Of a DNA stretch of 64,000 bases, positions 53,702 to 62,967 are shown piece after piece (the first letter of the stretch is position 1; each line of letters begins with the position of its first letter). This stretch comes from Bradyrhizobium sp. WSM3983 (GTDB lineage Bacteria > Pseudomonadota > Alphaproteobacteria > Rhizobiales > Xanthobacteraceae). Where the stretch lies: NCBI RefSeq assembly GCF_000473045.1, contig NZ_AXAY01000027.1, forward strand, positions 1 through 64,000, given 5' to 3'. The notes beneath the pieces were generated by a model, which saw only the letters and a list, made by a program, of their open reading frames with translations, was not told where the DNA came from and did no database searches. Made by a program: the position numbers and the translations under genes.

Positions 53702-54346
53702 ATGCGCAAGGCATTGATTGTATGGGGCGGCTGGCCGGGACACGATCCCGATCTCTGTGCCTCGATGATCCGCGGCTGGCTGAAGGCGGAAGGCTTCGAG
53801 GTCCGGATTGAAACGACGACAGAGGCATTCGGCGATCCCGCGATCCACGATCTTTCGTTGATCATCCCGATCTACACCATGTCGAAGATCGAGAAGGCCG
53901 ACGCGCTCAATCTCTGCGCCGCCGTGCGTAGCGGCGTCGGGCTCGCTGGTCACCACGGCGGCATGTGCGATGCGTTCCGCGAGTCCGTCGACTACCAGTT
54001 TCTGTGTGGCGGGCAGTGGGTCGCGCATCCCGGCAACATCATCGACTACACGGTCGACTTGACGAAGCCGGATGATCCCATCATGAAGGGCCTGAAAAGT
54101 TTTGAGCATCGTTCCGAGCAATATTACATGCATGTCGACCCCGCCAACGAGGTGTTGGCGACGACGACCTTTACCGGCGAGCACGTATCCTGGATCGAGG
54201 GTGTGGTGATGCCGGTGGTCTGGAAGAAGCGATACGGCGCGGGCAGGGTGTTCTATTCCTCGCTCGGCCACCGCGCCTACGAGCTCGACGTGCCGGAGAT
54301 CCGGACGTTGATGACTCGCGGCATGCTGTGGGCGGCGCGCGAATGA
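53702..54346 (+). CDS. ThuA-like trehalose-utilisation protein
   Basis: A 214-residue class I glutamine-amidotransferase-like protein of the ThuA family: ALIVWGGWPGHDP, GVGLAGHHGGMCDAFR, YMHVDPANEVLATTTF, MPVVWKKRYGAGRVFYSSLGH. ATG 53702 follows GAGGGAATGACC. ThuA proteins occur with Gfo/Idh enzymes in disaccharide 3-keto pathways. It overlaps the LacI gene by ATGA. Confidence 0.9.
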   Translation: MRKALIVWGGWPGHDPDLCASMIRGWLKAEGFEVRIETTTEAFGDPAIHDLSLIIPIYTMSKIEKADALNLCAAVRSGVGLAGHHGGMCDAFRESVDYQFLCGGQWVAHPGNIIDYTVDLTKPDDPIMKGLKSFEHRSEQYYMHVDPANEVLATTTFTGEHVSWIEGVVMPVVWKKRYGAGRVFYSSLGHRAYELDVPEIRTLMTRGMLWAARE

Positions 54347-55392
54347 CAGCTGGCGCGACGCAGCCGGCGGTTCGCGCCACTCTGGAGGACGTCGCGCGTG
54401 CGGCGGGAGTCTCGCTCGCCACCGTCGATCGCGTCGTCAACCGGCGCGAGGGCGTGCGCGCCAAGACCGTCGCGCGCGTCGAAGCCGCCGTCGCCAAGCT
54501 CGGCTACCGCGCGGACGTGGCGGCCGCACGGCTCGCACGCGGGCAGAGTTTTCGCTTCGCCTTCGTGCTGCCGTCCGGCAGCAATAGCTTCATGACCAAC
54601 CTGACCGAGCAGGTCCAGCGCACCGCGGACTGGCTCGCCGGCCAGCGCGGCTTCATCGATATCCTCCATGTCGACGTGTTCGATCCGGATGTGCTGGCAA
54701 GCGCGCTGGAAAACCTGTCGCCGGCCTATCAGGGCGTCGCCGTGATCGCGCTCGATCATCCCAGGGTGCGCGCCGCGATCGACGAGCTCGCCGCGCGCGG
54801 GGTCGCCGTGGTGACCCTCGTGTCGGACGCGCCGAGCTCGCGCCGCCTGCATTATGTCGGTATCGACAACCCGGCCGCGGGGCGGACTGCATCGACGCTG
54901 ATTGGACGCTTTCTTGCCGGGCGCGAGGCCACGGTCGCCGTAATCGCGGGATCGTTGTCGCTACGCGATCATACCGAGCGTCAGTTCGGCTTCCACCAGA
55001 TCCTGTCCAGCGAGTATCCGAACCTGCGCGCGCTACCGGTCATCGAGGGCCGCGACGACAGCGAGCGCACGCGGGAGCTCACCGCCGCGCTGCTCGCGCG
55101 CCATGCTGATCTCCGCGGCATATATTGCTGCGGCGCTGGCAACCGTGGCATCGCCGATGCGCTCGAGGCCTCGGGCCGCGCGCGCGAGGTGGTCTGGATC
55201 ACCCATGAGCTCACTCAGTACACGCGGCGTTTCCTGGTCCGTGGCACGCTCGATGCCATCATCAATCAGGATCCCGGCCACGAGGCGCGGTCTGCGGCGC
55301 GCGTCCTGCTCGCGCATTGTTCGGGCGAGCCGATCAGCCCCGACCAGGAGCGCATCCGTATCGACATTTTTCTGCGGGACAATCTGCCGTAA
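54343..55392 (+). CDS. LacI-family transcriptional regulator with IclR-like AT-hook-free N-terminus (ThuR-like position)
   Basis: A 349-residue LacI protein. The DNA-binding domain is near 12-65 (TLEDVARAAGVSLATVDRVVNRREGVRAKTVARVEAAVAKLGY) and the periplasmic-binding-protein-like domain covers 70-340. DRVVN in the helix is the variant seen in LacI proteins of polyol and rare-sugar loci. It is the last gene of the thu-like operon and probably controls it in response to the imported sugar. Confidence 0.9.
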   Translation: MTAGATQPAVRATLEDVARAAGVSLATVDRVVNRREGVRAKTVARVEAAVAKLGYRADVAAARLARGQSFRFAFVLPSGSNSFMTNLTEQVQRTADWLAGQRGFIDILHVDVFDPDVLASALENLSPAYQGVAVIALDHPRVRAAIDELAARGVAVVTLVSDAPSSRRLHYVGIDNPAAGRTASTLIGRFLAGREATVAVIAGSLSLRDHTERQFGFHQILSSEYPNLRALPVIEGRDDSERTRELTAALLARHADLRGIYCCGAGNRGIADALEASGRAREVVWITHELTQYTRRFLVRGTLDAIINQDPGHEARSAARVLLAHCSGEPISPDQERIRIDIFLRDNLP

Positions 55393-55429
55393 CTTCGAGA
55401 ATCGTAGCCGGCAGCCTTGGTCTTTTCTC

Positions 55430-56434
55430 TCAACCCCACCGAATGAGTTTGCCGCCTTGCTTCGCACTTTCTTCGGCGAGGATGGCGATGCGCGTGGCGC
55501 GCAGGGCGTCCTTCGCCGAAATTTGCAGGGATTCGCCGCGCGCAAGGTGATCGAAGACGAAGCCGGCCGGTGAGGCGCCCGGGGGCAGGTCGACCTCACG
55601 CCGCGGTCGTGTTGCGGTTTCAACGAGAAGCCGGTTCTCGGCGAAGAGAACGTCAGCGCGTCCGCGTGTCCCCGATATCCGCATGGCATAGTCGCCATGG
55701 CGGGGAGAAGCTTCCGGCTGAATCCAGTCGACTTCGATTGAAAATTGCGGGCCGTCATCGCAGGCGAGGATCGCGCGTCCCAGCGCGGGAAAGTTCGTCG
55801 TGCCGGCAGCCGGGGTGGGCGAGACCCAGCCGCTGATCATACCGCCGGTATGTCCCGTCAACCAAAGCGTCAGATCGATGTCGTGGACCGTCAGGTCGGC
55901 GAGAATGCCGCCATAGGTCGATGGCTCGAACATCCATGCCGGACGGCGGTTTGGCACGAGCTTGTGTGGCCCGGTCGAGCTGATCGAGACGATGTCGCCC
56001 AACTCGCCGCTATCGAGAACCGAGCGAAGCGCGAGCGTCACCGGATAGAAGCGCTTCTCGAGCAGAAGCGTCAGCAGATCGCGGCCGGCGAGGGCGTCCT
56101 CGATCAGCGCGAGCTGCGGCAGCGTCACCGCCATCGGCTTGTCGACGATCGCAAAGATATTCCGGCGCAGCAGTTCGGCCACGATCGGAGCCCGGAGACC
56201 GAACTCGGTGAAAACAGCCACGGCCTGGACCTTGTGCGCCTCCAACAGCGCGATCAGGTCGGCATAGCCGGGCACCTGCGTGCGTCGTACCAGCTCGGCA
56301 AGGCGTGCGGCGTCGCGGTCGGCGACCGCCGCGATCCTGACGTCGGTCCGGGTCGCGATCTCCGAGAGCACATATTCGACATGCGGATGAGCCGCACCAA
56401 TGATGGCGATGTCGAGCGTTGAATTATCGGCCAT
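55430..56434 (-). CDS. Gfo/Idh/MocA family oxidoreductase
   Basis: A 334-residue protein from ATG 56434 with an altered nucleotide loop (IAIIGAAHPHVEYVL, 9-23; H replaces the usual Gly-x-Gly end), DKPMAVTLPQL in place of EKP, and a C-terminal sugar-binding domain (GGILADLTVHDIDLTLWL). It starts 4 bases after the preceding gfo gene of the nagBA operon. Such pairs often form interconverting 3-keto-sugar enzymes. Confidence 0.85.
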   Translation of the reverse strand: MADNSTLDIAIIGAAHPHVEYVLSEIATRTDVRIAAVADRDAARLAELVRRTQVPGYADLIALLEAHKVQAVAVFTEFGLRAPIVAELLRRNIFAIVDKPMAVTLPQLALIEDALAGRDLLTLLLEKRFYPVTLALRSVLDSGELGDIVSISSTGPHKLVPNRRPAWMFEPSTYGGILADLTVHDIDLTLWLTGHTGGMISGWVSPTPAAGTTNFPALGRAILACDDGPQFSIEVDWIQPEASPRHGDYAMRISGTRGRADVLFAENRLLVETATRPRREVDLPPGASPAGFVFDHLARGESLQISAKDALRATRIAILAEESAKQGGKLIRWG

Positions 56435-56438
56435 CGAG

Positions 56439-57473
56439 CTACACCTGTGGCGAAACGTCGTGGGGGTCGACGGCCCGACCGTCCGTGGCCGAACGATAAA
56501 TGGCTGTGACCACGCGCGTAGCCTCGAACCCATCCCTGAACGGAGTGGCGGGTGCCCGTCGCTCCCGGACCGCTTCGACGAAGTCGCGCCATTGCGCGAT
56601 ATGCCCCTCGATGCCGATGGCCTTGGGATCGTTGGCGGCACTTCCTGGTCCCGCCGCGCTCGCCGGCTGCGGGACACCGGGAAAATCCCAGCGGACGATG
56701 CTGTCGTGCGCGAGCTCGCAACTGCCGCGATCGGTAAACAGCCGCAGCATAGCGGGCCGTCCCGGCGGCAGCGCCGTGCTCGTCACGATCACGCCCATCG
56801 TGCCGGATACGAAGGACAGTAGCGCTGCCGTCGTGTCCTCGATGGCGTGCGCGTGTCCAAGCGTTGCAGTCTTGCCTTGAACACTCGCCACGGGTCCGAA
56901 CAGCCAAAGCATCAGATCCAGATTGTGGACGCCCTGGTTGAAGAGCGAGCCGCCGCCATGATCGGCTTCGGCACGCCATGGCTTCTCGGCATAGTAGGCA
57001 TCGGAGCGATACCAGTGGATCGCCGCCTCGATTAGGCGCGGTTGTCCAAGGTTGCCTGCGTCGAGCAGCTTCTTGATCGCCTGGTGCTGCGGTTCGAGCC
57101 GACGCTGCGAGACCACGCCGCATGTCAGCTGCGAACTCTCGGCAGCATGGACCAGGGACGCAGCCTCGGCCGGATCGACGCAAAGCGGCTTCTCGACAAG
57201 CACATGTCGTCCGGATCTGATGGCGGCAAGTGCTGCATCGTGATGAGCGCCGCTCGGGGTGCAGATAACGACCGCGTCGATCGCTGCACCGGCAAGCATG
57301 GCGTCGGTGGTTGCAAATGTCGGAACAGCTTCGCCATCGATGCACGCGGCGATTTGCTCGGGGGTGCCGCCGGCGACAGCGGCCAAGACGGTTTCGTCGA
57401 GCGCCCTGATCGCGCACGCGTGGGTTTCACCGATCGCCCCTGGACCGACCAACCCGATGCGAAGTCGGCTCAT
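56439..57473 (-). CDS. Gfo/Idh/MocA family oxidoreductase
   Basis: A 344-residue protein: RIGLVGPGAIGETHACAI (4-21), AVVICTPSGAHHDAAL, VEKPLCVDPAEAASLV and the catalytic-region GGGSLFNQGVHNLDLMLWLFG. ATG 57473 lies 10 bases after the nagA stop. It is the third gene of the nagB-nagA-gfo-gfo unit. Confidence 0.9.
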   Translation of the reverse strand: MSRLRIGLVGPGAIGETHACAIRALDETVLAAVAGGTPEQIAACIDGEAVPTFATTDAMLAGAAIDAVVICTPSGAHHDAALAAIRSGRHVLVEKPLCVDPAEAASLVHAAESSQLTCGVVSQRRLEPQHQAIKKLLDAGNLGQPRLIEAAIHWYRSDAYYAEKPWRAEADHGGGSLFNQGVHNLDLMLWLFGPVASVQGKTATLGHAHAIEDTTAALLSFVSGTMGVIVTSTALPPGRPAMLRLFTDRGSCELAHDSIVRWDFPGVPQPASAAGPGSAANDPKAIGIEGHIAQWRDFVEAVRERRAPATPFRDGFEATRVVTAIYRSATDGRAVDPHDVSPQV

Positions 57474-57483
57474 CTCAATTTCC

Positions 57484-58632
57484 TCAATGCTTGGCCGGAA
57501 AGGGCTGACCGGCAACATAGACGGTCTCGGGAATAATCGACCCGTCATCTCCGAAACGAAATCGAAGCAGATCGGCGGGCGCACCGACTGTCAGAGCCGG
57601 AAGCTGGAATGGTGTGCGGGGATTAATCGTTGCCAACTTCAGTGCCTCGGCCAGCGTCAATCCGGCCATTCGTCTGGCCGTCGCAATCCCGAATGCCAGG
57701 CTGGCGGCTGCTCCCGCCAGAAACGGCGTGCCCACCACTTCCAGCCGGCCATTCGCCTTCAGTTCGACCCGTCCGCCCACAGGCATGTCGTAGATCGCCG
57801 GCGGACAACCCGCGAGTGCGACGGCGTCCGAAACCAGCATGGATCGCTCGAGGCCCTTTGCGCGCAGCATGGCCTTGAAGGTCTCGGGCGGAAGATGGTG
57901 GCCATCGGCGATGAAGCTCGCCCACAGCCTGTCCTCCGCCAACTGCGTCCAGATCGGGTTGGGATGCCGCGGCAGCCGCGCCGCGATGCCGTTCCCAAGG
58001 TGGGTTGACAACATCGCGCCAGCCTCGACCGCGGCGGAGATCTGATCCGTCGTAGCGCCGGTATGGCCGAGCGCAACATGAACCCCGCCCGCCCGCAGCC
58101 CTCGCACATAGTCGGGCGTCTCCGGCCAGTGCGGCGACAATGTCACGAGACCAACGAGGTTTCCGCTGGCGGCTTGCCAGGCGTCGAACTCATCGAGATC
58201 AGGCGGCCTGACATGTTCGGCCGGGTGCGCGCCGCGAGGACCGTCCTCCGGTGCGATATGGGGGCCTTCAACATGGACGAAGGGGATCGCGTGCTTGACC
58301 AGTGGGTCGCTGTCGCGCGCCTGCGCAATCGCCTTCAATGCATCGATGAGCGCGGTGCGCGATGCCGTGATCAGCGTCGGCGCAAAACGGGACACGCCGC
58401 TGCCATGGACAGCGATAGTGAGATCGCGAACCGTCTGGGGGTCGGTGCCGCCGTTGAGGTCATGGCCACCGAAGCCGTTCAATTGCAGATCGAACAGTCC
58501 GAGCGACAACCAATGCCCGTCATCGGCACCGCCCGGGGCGATGCCTGAAATACGGCCATCGATCATGGTAATGGTGCGAGGCTGTCCGGTTTCCGGATCG
58601 CGGCCCGAGACGGATGTCGTCGCGCCGCTCAT
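57484..58632 (-). CDS. nagA: N-acetylglucosamine-6-phosphate deacetylase (NagA)
   Basis: A 382-residue amidohydrolase: LFDLQLNGFGGHDLNGG (metal-site strand), VHVEGPHIAPEDGPRGAHP, HVALGHTGATTDQI, STHLGNGIAARLPRHPNP and VSDAVALAGCPPAIY, the conserved catalytic Asp. It removes acetate from GlcNAc-6-P or a related sugar. The ATG overlaps the nagB stop (ATGA). THLGNG replaces the usual THLFNAM, which may reflect a different acyl sugar. Confidence 0.9.
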   Translation of the reverse strand: MSGATTSVSGRDPETGQPRTITMIDGRISGIAPGGADDGHWLSLGLFDLQLNGFGGHDLNGGTDPQTVRDLTIAVHGSGVSRFAPTLITASRTALIDALKAIAQARDSDPLVKHAIPFVHVEGPHIAPEDGPRGAHPAEHVRPPDLDEFDAWQAASGNLVGLVTLSPHWPETPDYVRGLRAGGVHVALGHTGATTDQISAAVEAGAMLSTHLGNGIAARLPRHPNPIWTQLAEDRLWASFIADGHHLPPETFKAMLRAKGLERSMLVSDAVALAGCPPAIYDMPVGGRVELKANGRLEVVGTPFLAGAAASLAFGIATARRMAGLTLAEALKLATINPRTPFQLPALTVGAPADLLRFRFGDDGSIIPETVYVAGQPFPAKH

Positions 58633-59411
58633 GCGCGTGCCGGCGCTTGCAGCGAAAGCTGGGGCGGTGCTGAAGCCCGGTCGAGATACAGCTTGCATCG
58701 CGGATGCGTACGCAATGCGCTCGCCGGACAGGCGGCGCCGATCGGGCCGTACAGAGATAGCTCGACCGCGGCTTGCTTGGATGCACCGGGCACCACGCAA
58801 AAAAGCTGGCTGGCATCCAGCAATCGGGGGATCGTCAGGGTGATCGCGTGTGTCGGGACGTCGCCCAGTATGGCAAAGCACTTGTCGTCAACCTGCTGCT
58901 GACGGCAGGTCGCATCGAGCTCGACGATCTTGACCTGCTTCGTGTCGTGCAGATCCGCGACGGGCGGATCGTTGAACGCCAGATGTCCGTTGACGCCGAT
59001 GCCGAGGCACACGATGTCGATCGGGGCCTCGGCCAGAAGCGCCGTATAACGCGCCGCCTCCTGGTCCGGATCTGGCTCTTGTCCGATCAAGTGGACGTTG
59101 CCCATGGGGACCCGCGAGAAGAAATGGCGGGTGAGCCAAGTGCTGAAGCGCTCGGGCGCATGCGCCGGAAGCCCGAGATATTCGTCCATGTGGAAGGCGG
59201 TCACGCGTCGCCAATCGATATCGCGTTCTGTAACGAGCGCATCCAGCATCTCTGCTTGGCTCGGCGCGGCGGCGAACACCATCCTCACGATATCCTGCCG
59301 CGCGAGGCGATCGCGCATCGCGGCCGCGATGTCCGACGCCGCGGCCCGACCCATCGCATCCCGCGTCTCGAACGTCGCGATTCCTGGAGCGACCGAAGCC
59401 ATCATGCTCAT
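58629..59411 (-). CDS. nagB: Glucosamine-6-phosphate deaminase/isomerase-like protein (NagB)
   Basis: A 260-residue NagB-type isomerase: FHMDEYLGLPAHAPERFSTWL (catalytic Asp), VCLGIGVNGHLAFNDPP and AITLTIPRLLDASQLFCVVPGASKQAAV. It converts GlcN-6-P to Fru-6-P plus ammonia, or acts on a related amino sugar. It opens the operon; ATG 59411 is chosen, with a LacI-type operator 47 bases upstream. Confidence 0.88.
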   Translation of the reverse strand: MSMMASVAPGIATFETRDAMGRAAASDIAAAMRDRLARQDIVRMVFAAAPSQAEMLDALVTERDIDWRRVTAFHMDEYLGLPAHAPERFSTWLTRHFFSRVPMGNVHLIGQEPDPDQEAARYTALLAEAPIDIVCLGIGVNGHLAFNDPPVADLHDTKQVKIVELDATCRQQQVDDKCFAILGDVPTHAITLTIPRLLDASQLFCVVPGASKQAAVELSLYGPIGAACPASALRTHPRCKLYLDRASAPPQLSLQAPARA

Positions 59412-59457
59412 CCGTGGTTCTCGTCGGGGCCTGTCACTCCACGTGATCAAGGATGTA

Positions 59458-59473
59458 ATGCAATCGGTTGCAT
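59458..59473 (+). promoter_or_regulatory. LacI-type operator between nagB and the divergent LacI gene
   Basis: ATGCAATCGGTTGCAT is a near-perfect palindrome around a CG centre, the classic LacI/GalR form. It lies 46 bases before nagB (minus) and 69 before the LacI gene (plus). A sibling site is at 60624-60639. Both carry the CGGTTGCAT half. Confidence 0.8.
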
Positions 59474-59542
59474 GTCAAGCTTGCGCCCCGGCGACGATCA
59501 AGGCATGTGTAGTCCCGAGATCCCGCACAGGAGACGCCCCCG

Positions 59543-60577
59543 GTGAAACGCGATTCCGACGGCAGGGAGCAGCGCTCAGAGATCGCGCCGACGATAAGTC
59601 AGGTCGCAAAGATCTCCGGGGTCTCGCGCGCGACTGTGTCGCGCGCCTTCACACGACCGGAAATGCTCAGTGAAGAGACCGTCCGTCGCGTCAAGGCGGT
59701 CGCCGACAAGCTGGGATATGTGCCCAACCAGGTCGCGCGCGCGCTTTCGACCGGGCGGCACGGCAATGTCGCGCTCATCGTCTCCGACGTTGCGAACCCG
59801 TTCTTTCCGCCCCTGATCCGGGCCGCTCAGCTTCATGCCGACAGGGCGGGACTCTGCGTCTTTCTGGGCAACTCGGACGAAGATCCCGCCCGTGAGGAGT
59901 TGTTGCTCGGCCGCTTTATCGGCCAGGTGGAGGGACTTGTTCTCGCTTCATCGCGTCTGGACGAAGCGCAAATCCGGATCTATGCGGCGCGTCGGCCGCT
60001 GGTGTTGATCAATCGCGACATCGAGGGGATTACGCGGGTATTGATCGACACGGCGCCGGGCGTTGCAGCCGCGATCACGCATCTTGCAGAGCTCGGGCAT
60101 CGACACATCGCCTATGTCAGCGGCCCCACGACGTCATGGTCGAACCAGCAGCGGCGCAACGCCATCCGCAAGGAGGCGGCAAAACGCGGGCTCAAGGTGA
60201 TCGCCATTCCGGCCCGCCCGCCGTCCTACGACACTGGCCGGCTTGCAGCCGCCCCGATCGTTGCCAGCGGGGTGACCGCGGCCATCGCGTTCGATGACCT
60301 CGTTGCCCAGGGCCTATTGGCTGGGCTTGCTGCCCTCGATGTCGACGTGCCCAAATCGTTCAGCGTGGTCGGCTGCGATGATGTGCTCGGCGAAACCACT
60401 TACCCGCCGCTGACCACGGTGTCGGCGCGCTGCGCCGATGCAGGCGATGTCGCGGTTGGCCTCCTGCTTAGCCAGATGAATGGCGGCGCGTCGGGCGAGA
60501 TCCGCCACAAGCTGAACTCTCATCTCGTCGTTCGTGCGAGCACCGGTCCGGCGCCTGCGAAACGAAAAGGCCGCTGA
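59543..60577 (+). CDS. LacI-family repressor of the amino-sugar locus
   Basis: A 344-residue LacI protein. The HTH is at about 17-70 (TISQVAKISGVSRATVSRAFTRPEMLSEETVRRV, LGYVPNQVARALSTGR), then ALIVSDVANPFFPPLIRAA and the ligand domain (SFSVVGCDDVLGETTYPPLTTV). YVPNQVARAL is the usual minor-groove hinge that reads a central CG. That fits the two palindromes flanking this gene, which are probably its operators. Confidence 0.92.
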   Translation: MKRDSDGREQRSEIAPTISQVAKISGVSRATVSRAFTRPEMLSEETVRRVKAVADKLGYVPNQVARALSTGRHGNVALIVSDVANPFFPPLIRAAQLHADRAGLCVFLGNSDEDPAREELLLGRFIGQVEGLVLASSRLDEAQIRIYAARRPLVLINRDIEGITRVLIDTAPGVAAAITHLAELGHRHIAYVSGPTTSWSNQQRRNAIRKEAAKRGLKVIAIPARPPSYDTGRLAAAPIVASGVTAAIAFDDLVAQGLLAGLAALDVDVPKSFSVVGCDDVLGETTYPPLTTVSARCADAGDVAVGLLLSQMNGGASGEIRHKLNSHLVVRASTGPAPAKRKGR

Positions 60578-60623
60578 CGATTTGGTCAATCGCCGCGGAA
60601 AGCGGCAACGGATCGCAATTGAC

Positions 60624-60639
60624 ACGCAACCGGTTGCAT
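60624..60639 (+). promoter_or_regulatory. LacI-type operator upstream of the third sugar ABC operon
   Basis: ACGCAACCGGTTGCAT contains the perfect palindrome GCAACCGGTTGC (60626-60637). Its first base is the last base of a TTGACA (60619-60624) that could be a -35 element, so binding would block that promoter. It lies 42 bases before the binding-protein start. Confidence 0.8.
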
Positions 60640-60681
60640 GACAGCTTTTGATCGGGATTTATGTATGTAGGGAGCGGGGAC

Positions 60682-62013
60682 ATGGCCTTCATCGCGACAT
60701 CGGTCGGCAGATTCGGATATCCAACCTCTCCCGGGAAGAAGCGTCGTTCATGGCTGTCAGCTGCTCGGTGGCTGGCGGTGGCTATGGCCCTGCCAATGCT
60801 GGCGTCGCCTGCGTCGGCGGAGAAGCTGACCATCTGGAGCGGCTGGCCTGACCTCGCCCCATTCTATAAGCGCGTCGGAGATCAGCTGAAGGCGAAGTAT
60901 CCCGATCTCGAAATCAGCGTCGAGGCAATTGCCTTGCGTGAGCACGAGAAGCGGCTTGCGTTGTCGCTTCCATCCGGCGCGGCCGGAGACGTCATCGAGA
61001 TGGAGGTCGAGGCGGCGCGATATCTGGAGGCGGGCCTGATTCCGGAGCCGCCGGCCTCGATCGTGGATTTCGTCAAAGCCAATTACGACATGACGCGCGT
61101 GAAGACCGCCACGTATGACGGCAAGATCTACGGCGTTCCGTTGTTCCAGGGGCAGGGCGCGCTGTTCTACAACACCGACATGTTTGCCAAGGCCGGCCTC
61201 AACTCGCCTCCCAAGACGATGGCGGAATACACGGCCTATGCGCAGAAGCTCGTGCAGCGTGACGCGTCCGGCGCGCCGACGGTCAGCGGCTGGAGCCTGC
61301 GTCTCAGCGGCGGTGGCTCCGGGATCGCGGAGAAGTACTGGACCATCCTCTATAATCACGGCGGCACGCTGTTGGAGGAGAAGGGCGGCAAGTGGCGCGC
61401 GGCCTATGCGAACGAAGCAGGCCGCAATGCGCTCAAGCAGTACCTCGACAACGTCGTAACCTATCGGACGGTGTCGCCCGAGATGAAGGCAGATGCCGAA
61501 GCCTTCGAGCTCGGCCAGACGGCGATGTTCATCCGGGAGTCCTGGGTGATCGGCGACGTCGCCAAGAAGGCGCCCAACCTCAAATATGCAACAGCGCCGT
61601 TGCCGAAGGGAACGCTGATGGTCCCCGTCGACCTCTACGTCCCCAACAAGGGGCCGAAGAGCCAGATCGCCTGGGATTTCGTTCGGAAGGCAAACGAGCC
61701 GGAGAATTTGCTGTGGCTGCTTGAGAACACAGCATGGGTGCCGAACCGCAAGGGGCTCGACTACTCTGCGGTCCTCGGCAGGATTCCTCAACTCGGCGCG
61801 TTCGTTAACACCCCCGCCGACCACGTCTTCTTCACCGTTCCAGCGATCAGTCCGGCCAGCGAAATTCTCACCCGGCTCGCGGCGCGCCTCGAGAAGACAT
61901 TCACCGACAAATCGCTGGCCGGAAACGATGCCGCCATCGACGCCTTCCTGAAATCTGCTGCTGAGGAAAGCGACAAGATTCTTGCCCGGGAAGATTTGCT
62001 GGCCAAACCGTAA
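60682..62013 (+). CDS. CUT1 sugar ABC transporter substrate-binding protein
   Basis: From ATG 60682 the protein has 443 residues with a long leader (about 1-45; positive KKRRS, hydrophobic WLAVAMALPMLASPASA-E). The mature part shows LTIWSGWPDLAPFYKRVGDQLKAKYPDLEI, LSLPSGAAGDVIEMEVEAARYLEAGLI, GVPLFQGQGALFYNTDMFAKAGL and GQTAMFIRESWVIGDV. GGAGCGGGGAC precedes the start. The LacI operator and nag genes suggest an amino-sugar-containing ligand (inference). Confidence 0.9.
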   Translation: MAFIATSVGRFGYPTSPGKKRRSWLSAARWLAVAMALPMLASPASAEKLTIWSGWPDLAPFYKRVGDQLKAKYPDLEISVEAIALREHEKRLALSLPSGAAGDVIEMEVEAARYLEAGLIPEPPASIVDFVKANYDMTRVKTATYDGKIYGVPLFQGQGALFYNTDMFAKAGLNSPPKTMAEYTAYAQKLVQRDASGAPTVSGWSLRLSGGGSGIAEKYWTILYNHGGTLLEEKGGKWRAAYANEAGRNALKQYLDNVVTYRTVSPEMKADAEAFELGQTAMFIRESWVIGDVAKKAPNLKYATAPLPKGTLMVPVDLYVPNKGPKSQIAWDFVRKANEPENLLWLLENTAWVPNRKGLDYSAVLGRIPQLGAFVNTPADHVFFTVPAISPASEILTRLAARLEKTFTDKSLAGNDAAIDAFLKSAAEESDKILAREDLLAKP

Positions 62014-62079
62014 GATCGCCGCCCATGGTCGCGACGACACAATTGCGGCGCTAGCCGGCGGCCACCTCCGGGAGAATTC

Positions 62080-62967
62080 ATGCGTTCCAAGCCGAAATGG
62101 CTGTTTCCGGTTCTGGCGCTGCTCCCGGTTCTCGGCCTCTATGCTTGCCTGCGCATTTATCCGATCGCCGAGACACTCCGTCTCAGCCTGTTCAAGTGGA
62201 ACATCATCTCGCGGCGCAAGCCGTTCGTCGGACTCGACAACTTCATCGAGTTGATGAGTGACCCGCTGTTTCTCGAAGCGATCTTCAATACCACCATTGT
62301 AGCCTTCGGCGTCCTGGTGATTACGATTCCCGTCGGACTGGCGCTCGCCGCACTGATCAACAGCCGGCAGGGGCTGCGGCGTAGTGGCTTCTACGAAACC
62401 TCGATCTTCCTGCCGCACGTCGTGTCGCTGGTGCCGGCGGCGATGGCCTGGAAATGGATCTTCGATGCCCGGCTCGGGCCACTCAACGCCCTCATTGGGT
62501 GGTTTGGAATTCCCGCCCAGGCCTGGTTGTTCGACCCCGTCCTGTCGATAGTGTGTCTGATCGTCCTGTGCTCCTGGCAGTCAATCGGCTACGCCGTCCT
62601 GATCTTTCTCGTCGGCTTGAAGAACGTTCCCGAGGCGCTCTACGAGGCGGCGCGCCTTGACGGCGCATCCTCGTTCCAGGCCTTCCGCTACGTTGCAATA
62701 CCTCTGTTGAAGCCGGTGATGCTGTACGTGTCGGTGATTACGCTGATCTCGTCCTATAACATCTATGCGCAGGCCTTCGTCCTGGCCTCGGACGTCCAGG
62801 GTGCGCCAGGACATCTCGTTCGCGTCCTCGTCCTCGACATGCTCGAAAACAGCTTTCGAAATTACCGGGTCGGCTATGCCGCCGCCGAGGCCGTTGTCCT
62901 TCTCGCGATCGTGCTCGTTCTGACGGGCGCGCAGTTCAGACTATTTCGGGATCGGAGCCGCGCGTGA
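62080..62967 (+). CDS. Sugar ABC transporter permease, MalF type
   Basis: A 295-residue permease with six helices and the contact loop EAARLDGASSFQAFRYVAIPLL near 189-210. It lies 66 bases after the binding-protein gene and overlaps the next permease by ATGA-type coupling (GTGA). Confidence 0.92.
   Translation: MRSKPKWLFPVLALLPVLGLYACLRIYPIAETLRLSLFKWNIISRRKPFVGLDNFIELMSDPLFLEAIFNTTIVAFGVLVITIPVGLALAALINSRQGLRRSGFYETSIFLPHVVSLVPAAMAWKWIFDARLGPLNALIGWFGIPAQAWLFDPVLSIVCLIVLCSWQSIGYAVLIFLVGLKNVPEALYEAARLDGASSFQAFRYVAIPLLKPVMLYVSVITLISSYNIYAQAFVLASDVQGAPGHLVRVLVLDMLENSFRNYRVGYAAAEAVVLLAIVLVLTGAQFRLFRDRSRA

Noticed and set aside
60757..62418. 553-codon minus-strand open frame
   Set aside because: Exactly antisense to a well-defined sugar binding protein and permease; low-complexity Arg/Glu/Gln composition typical of shadow frames.
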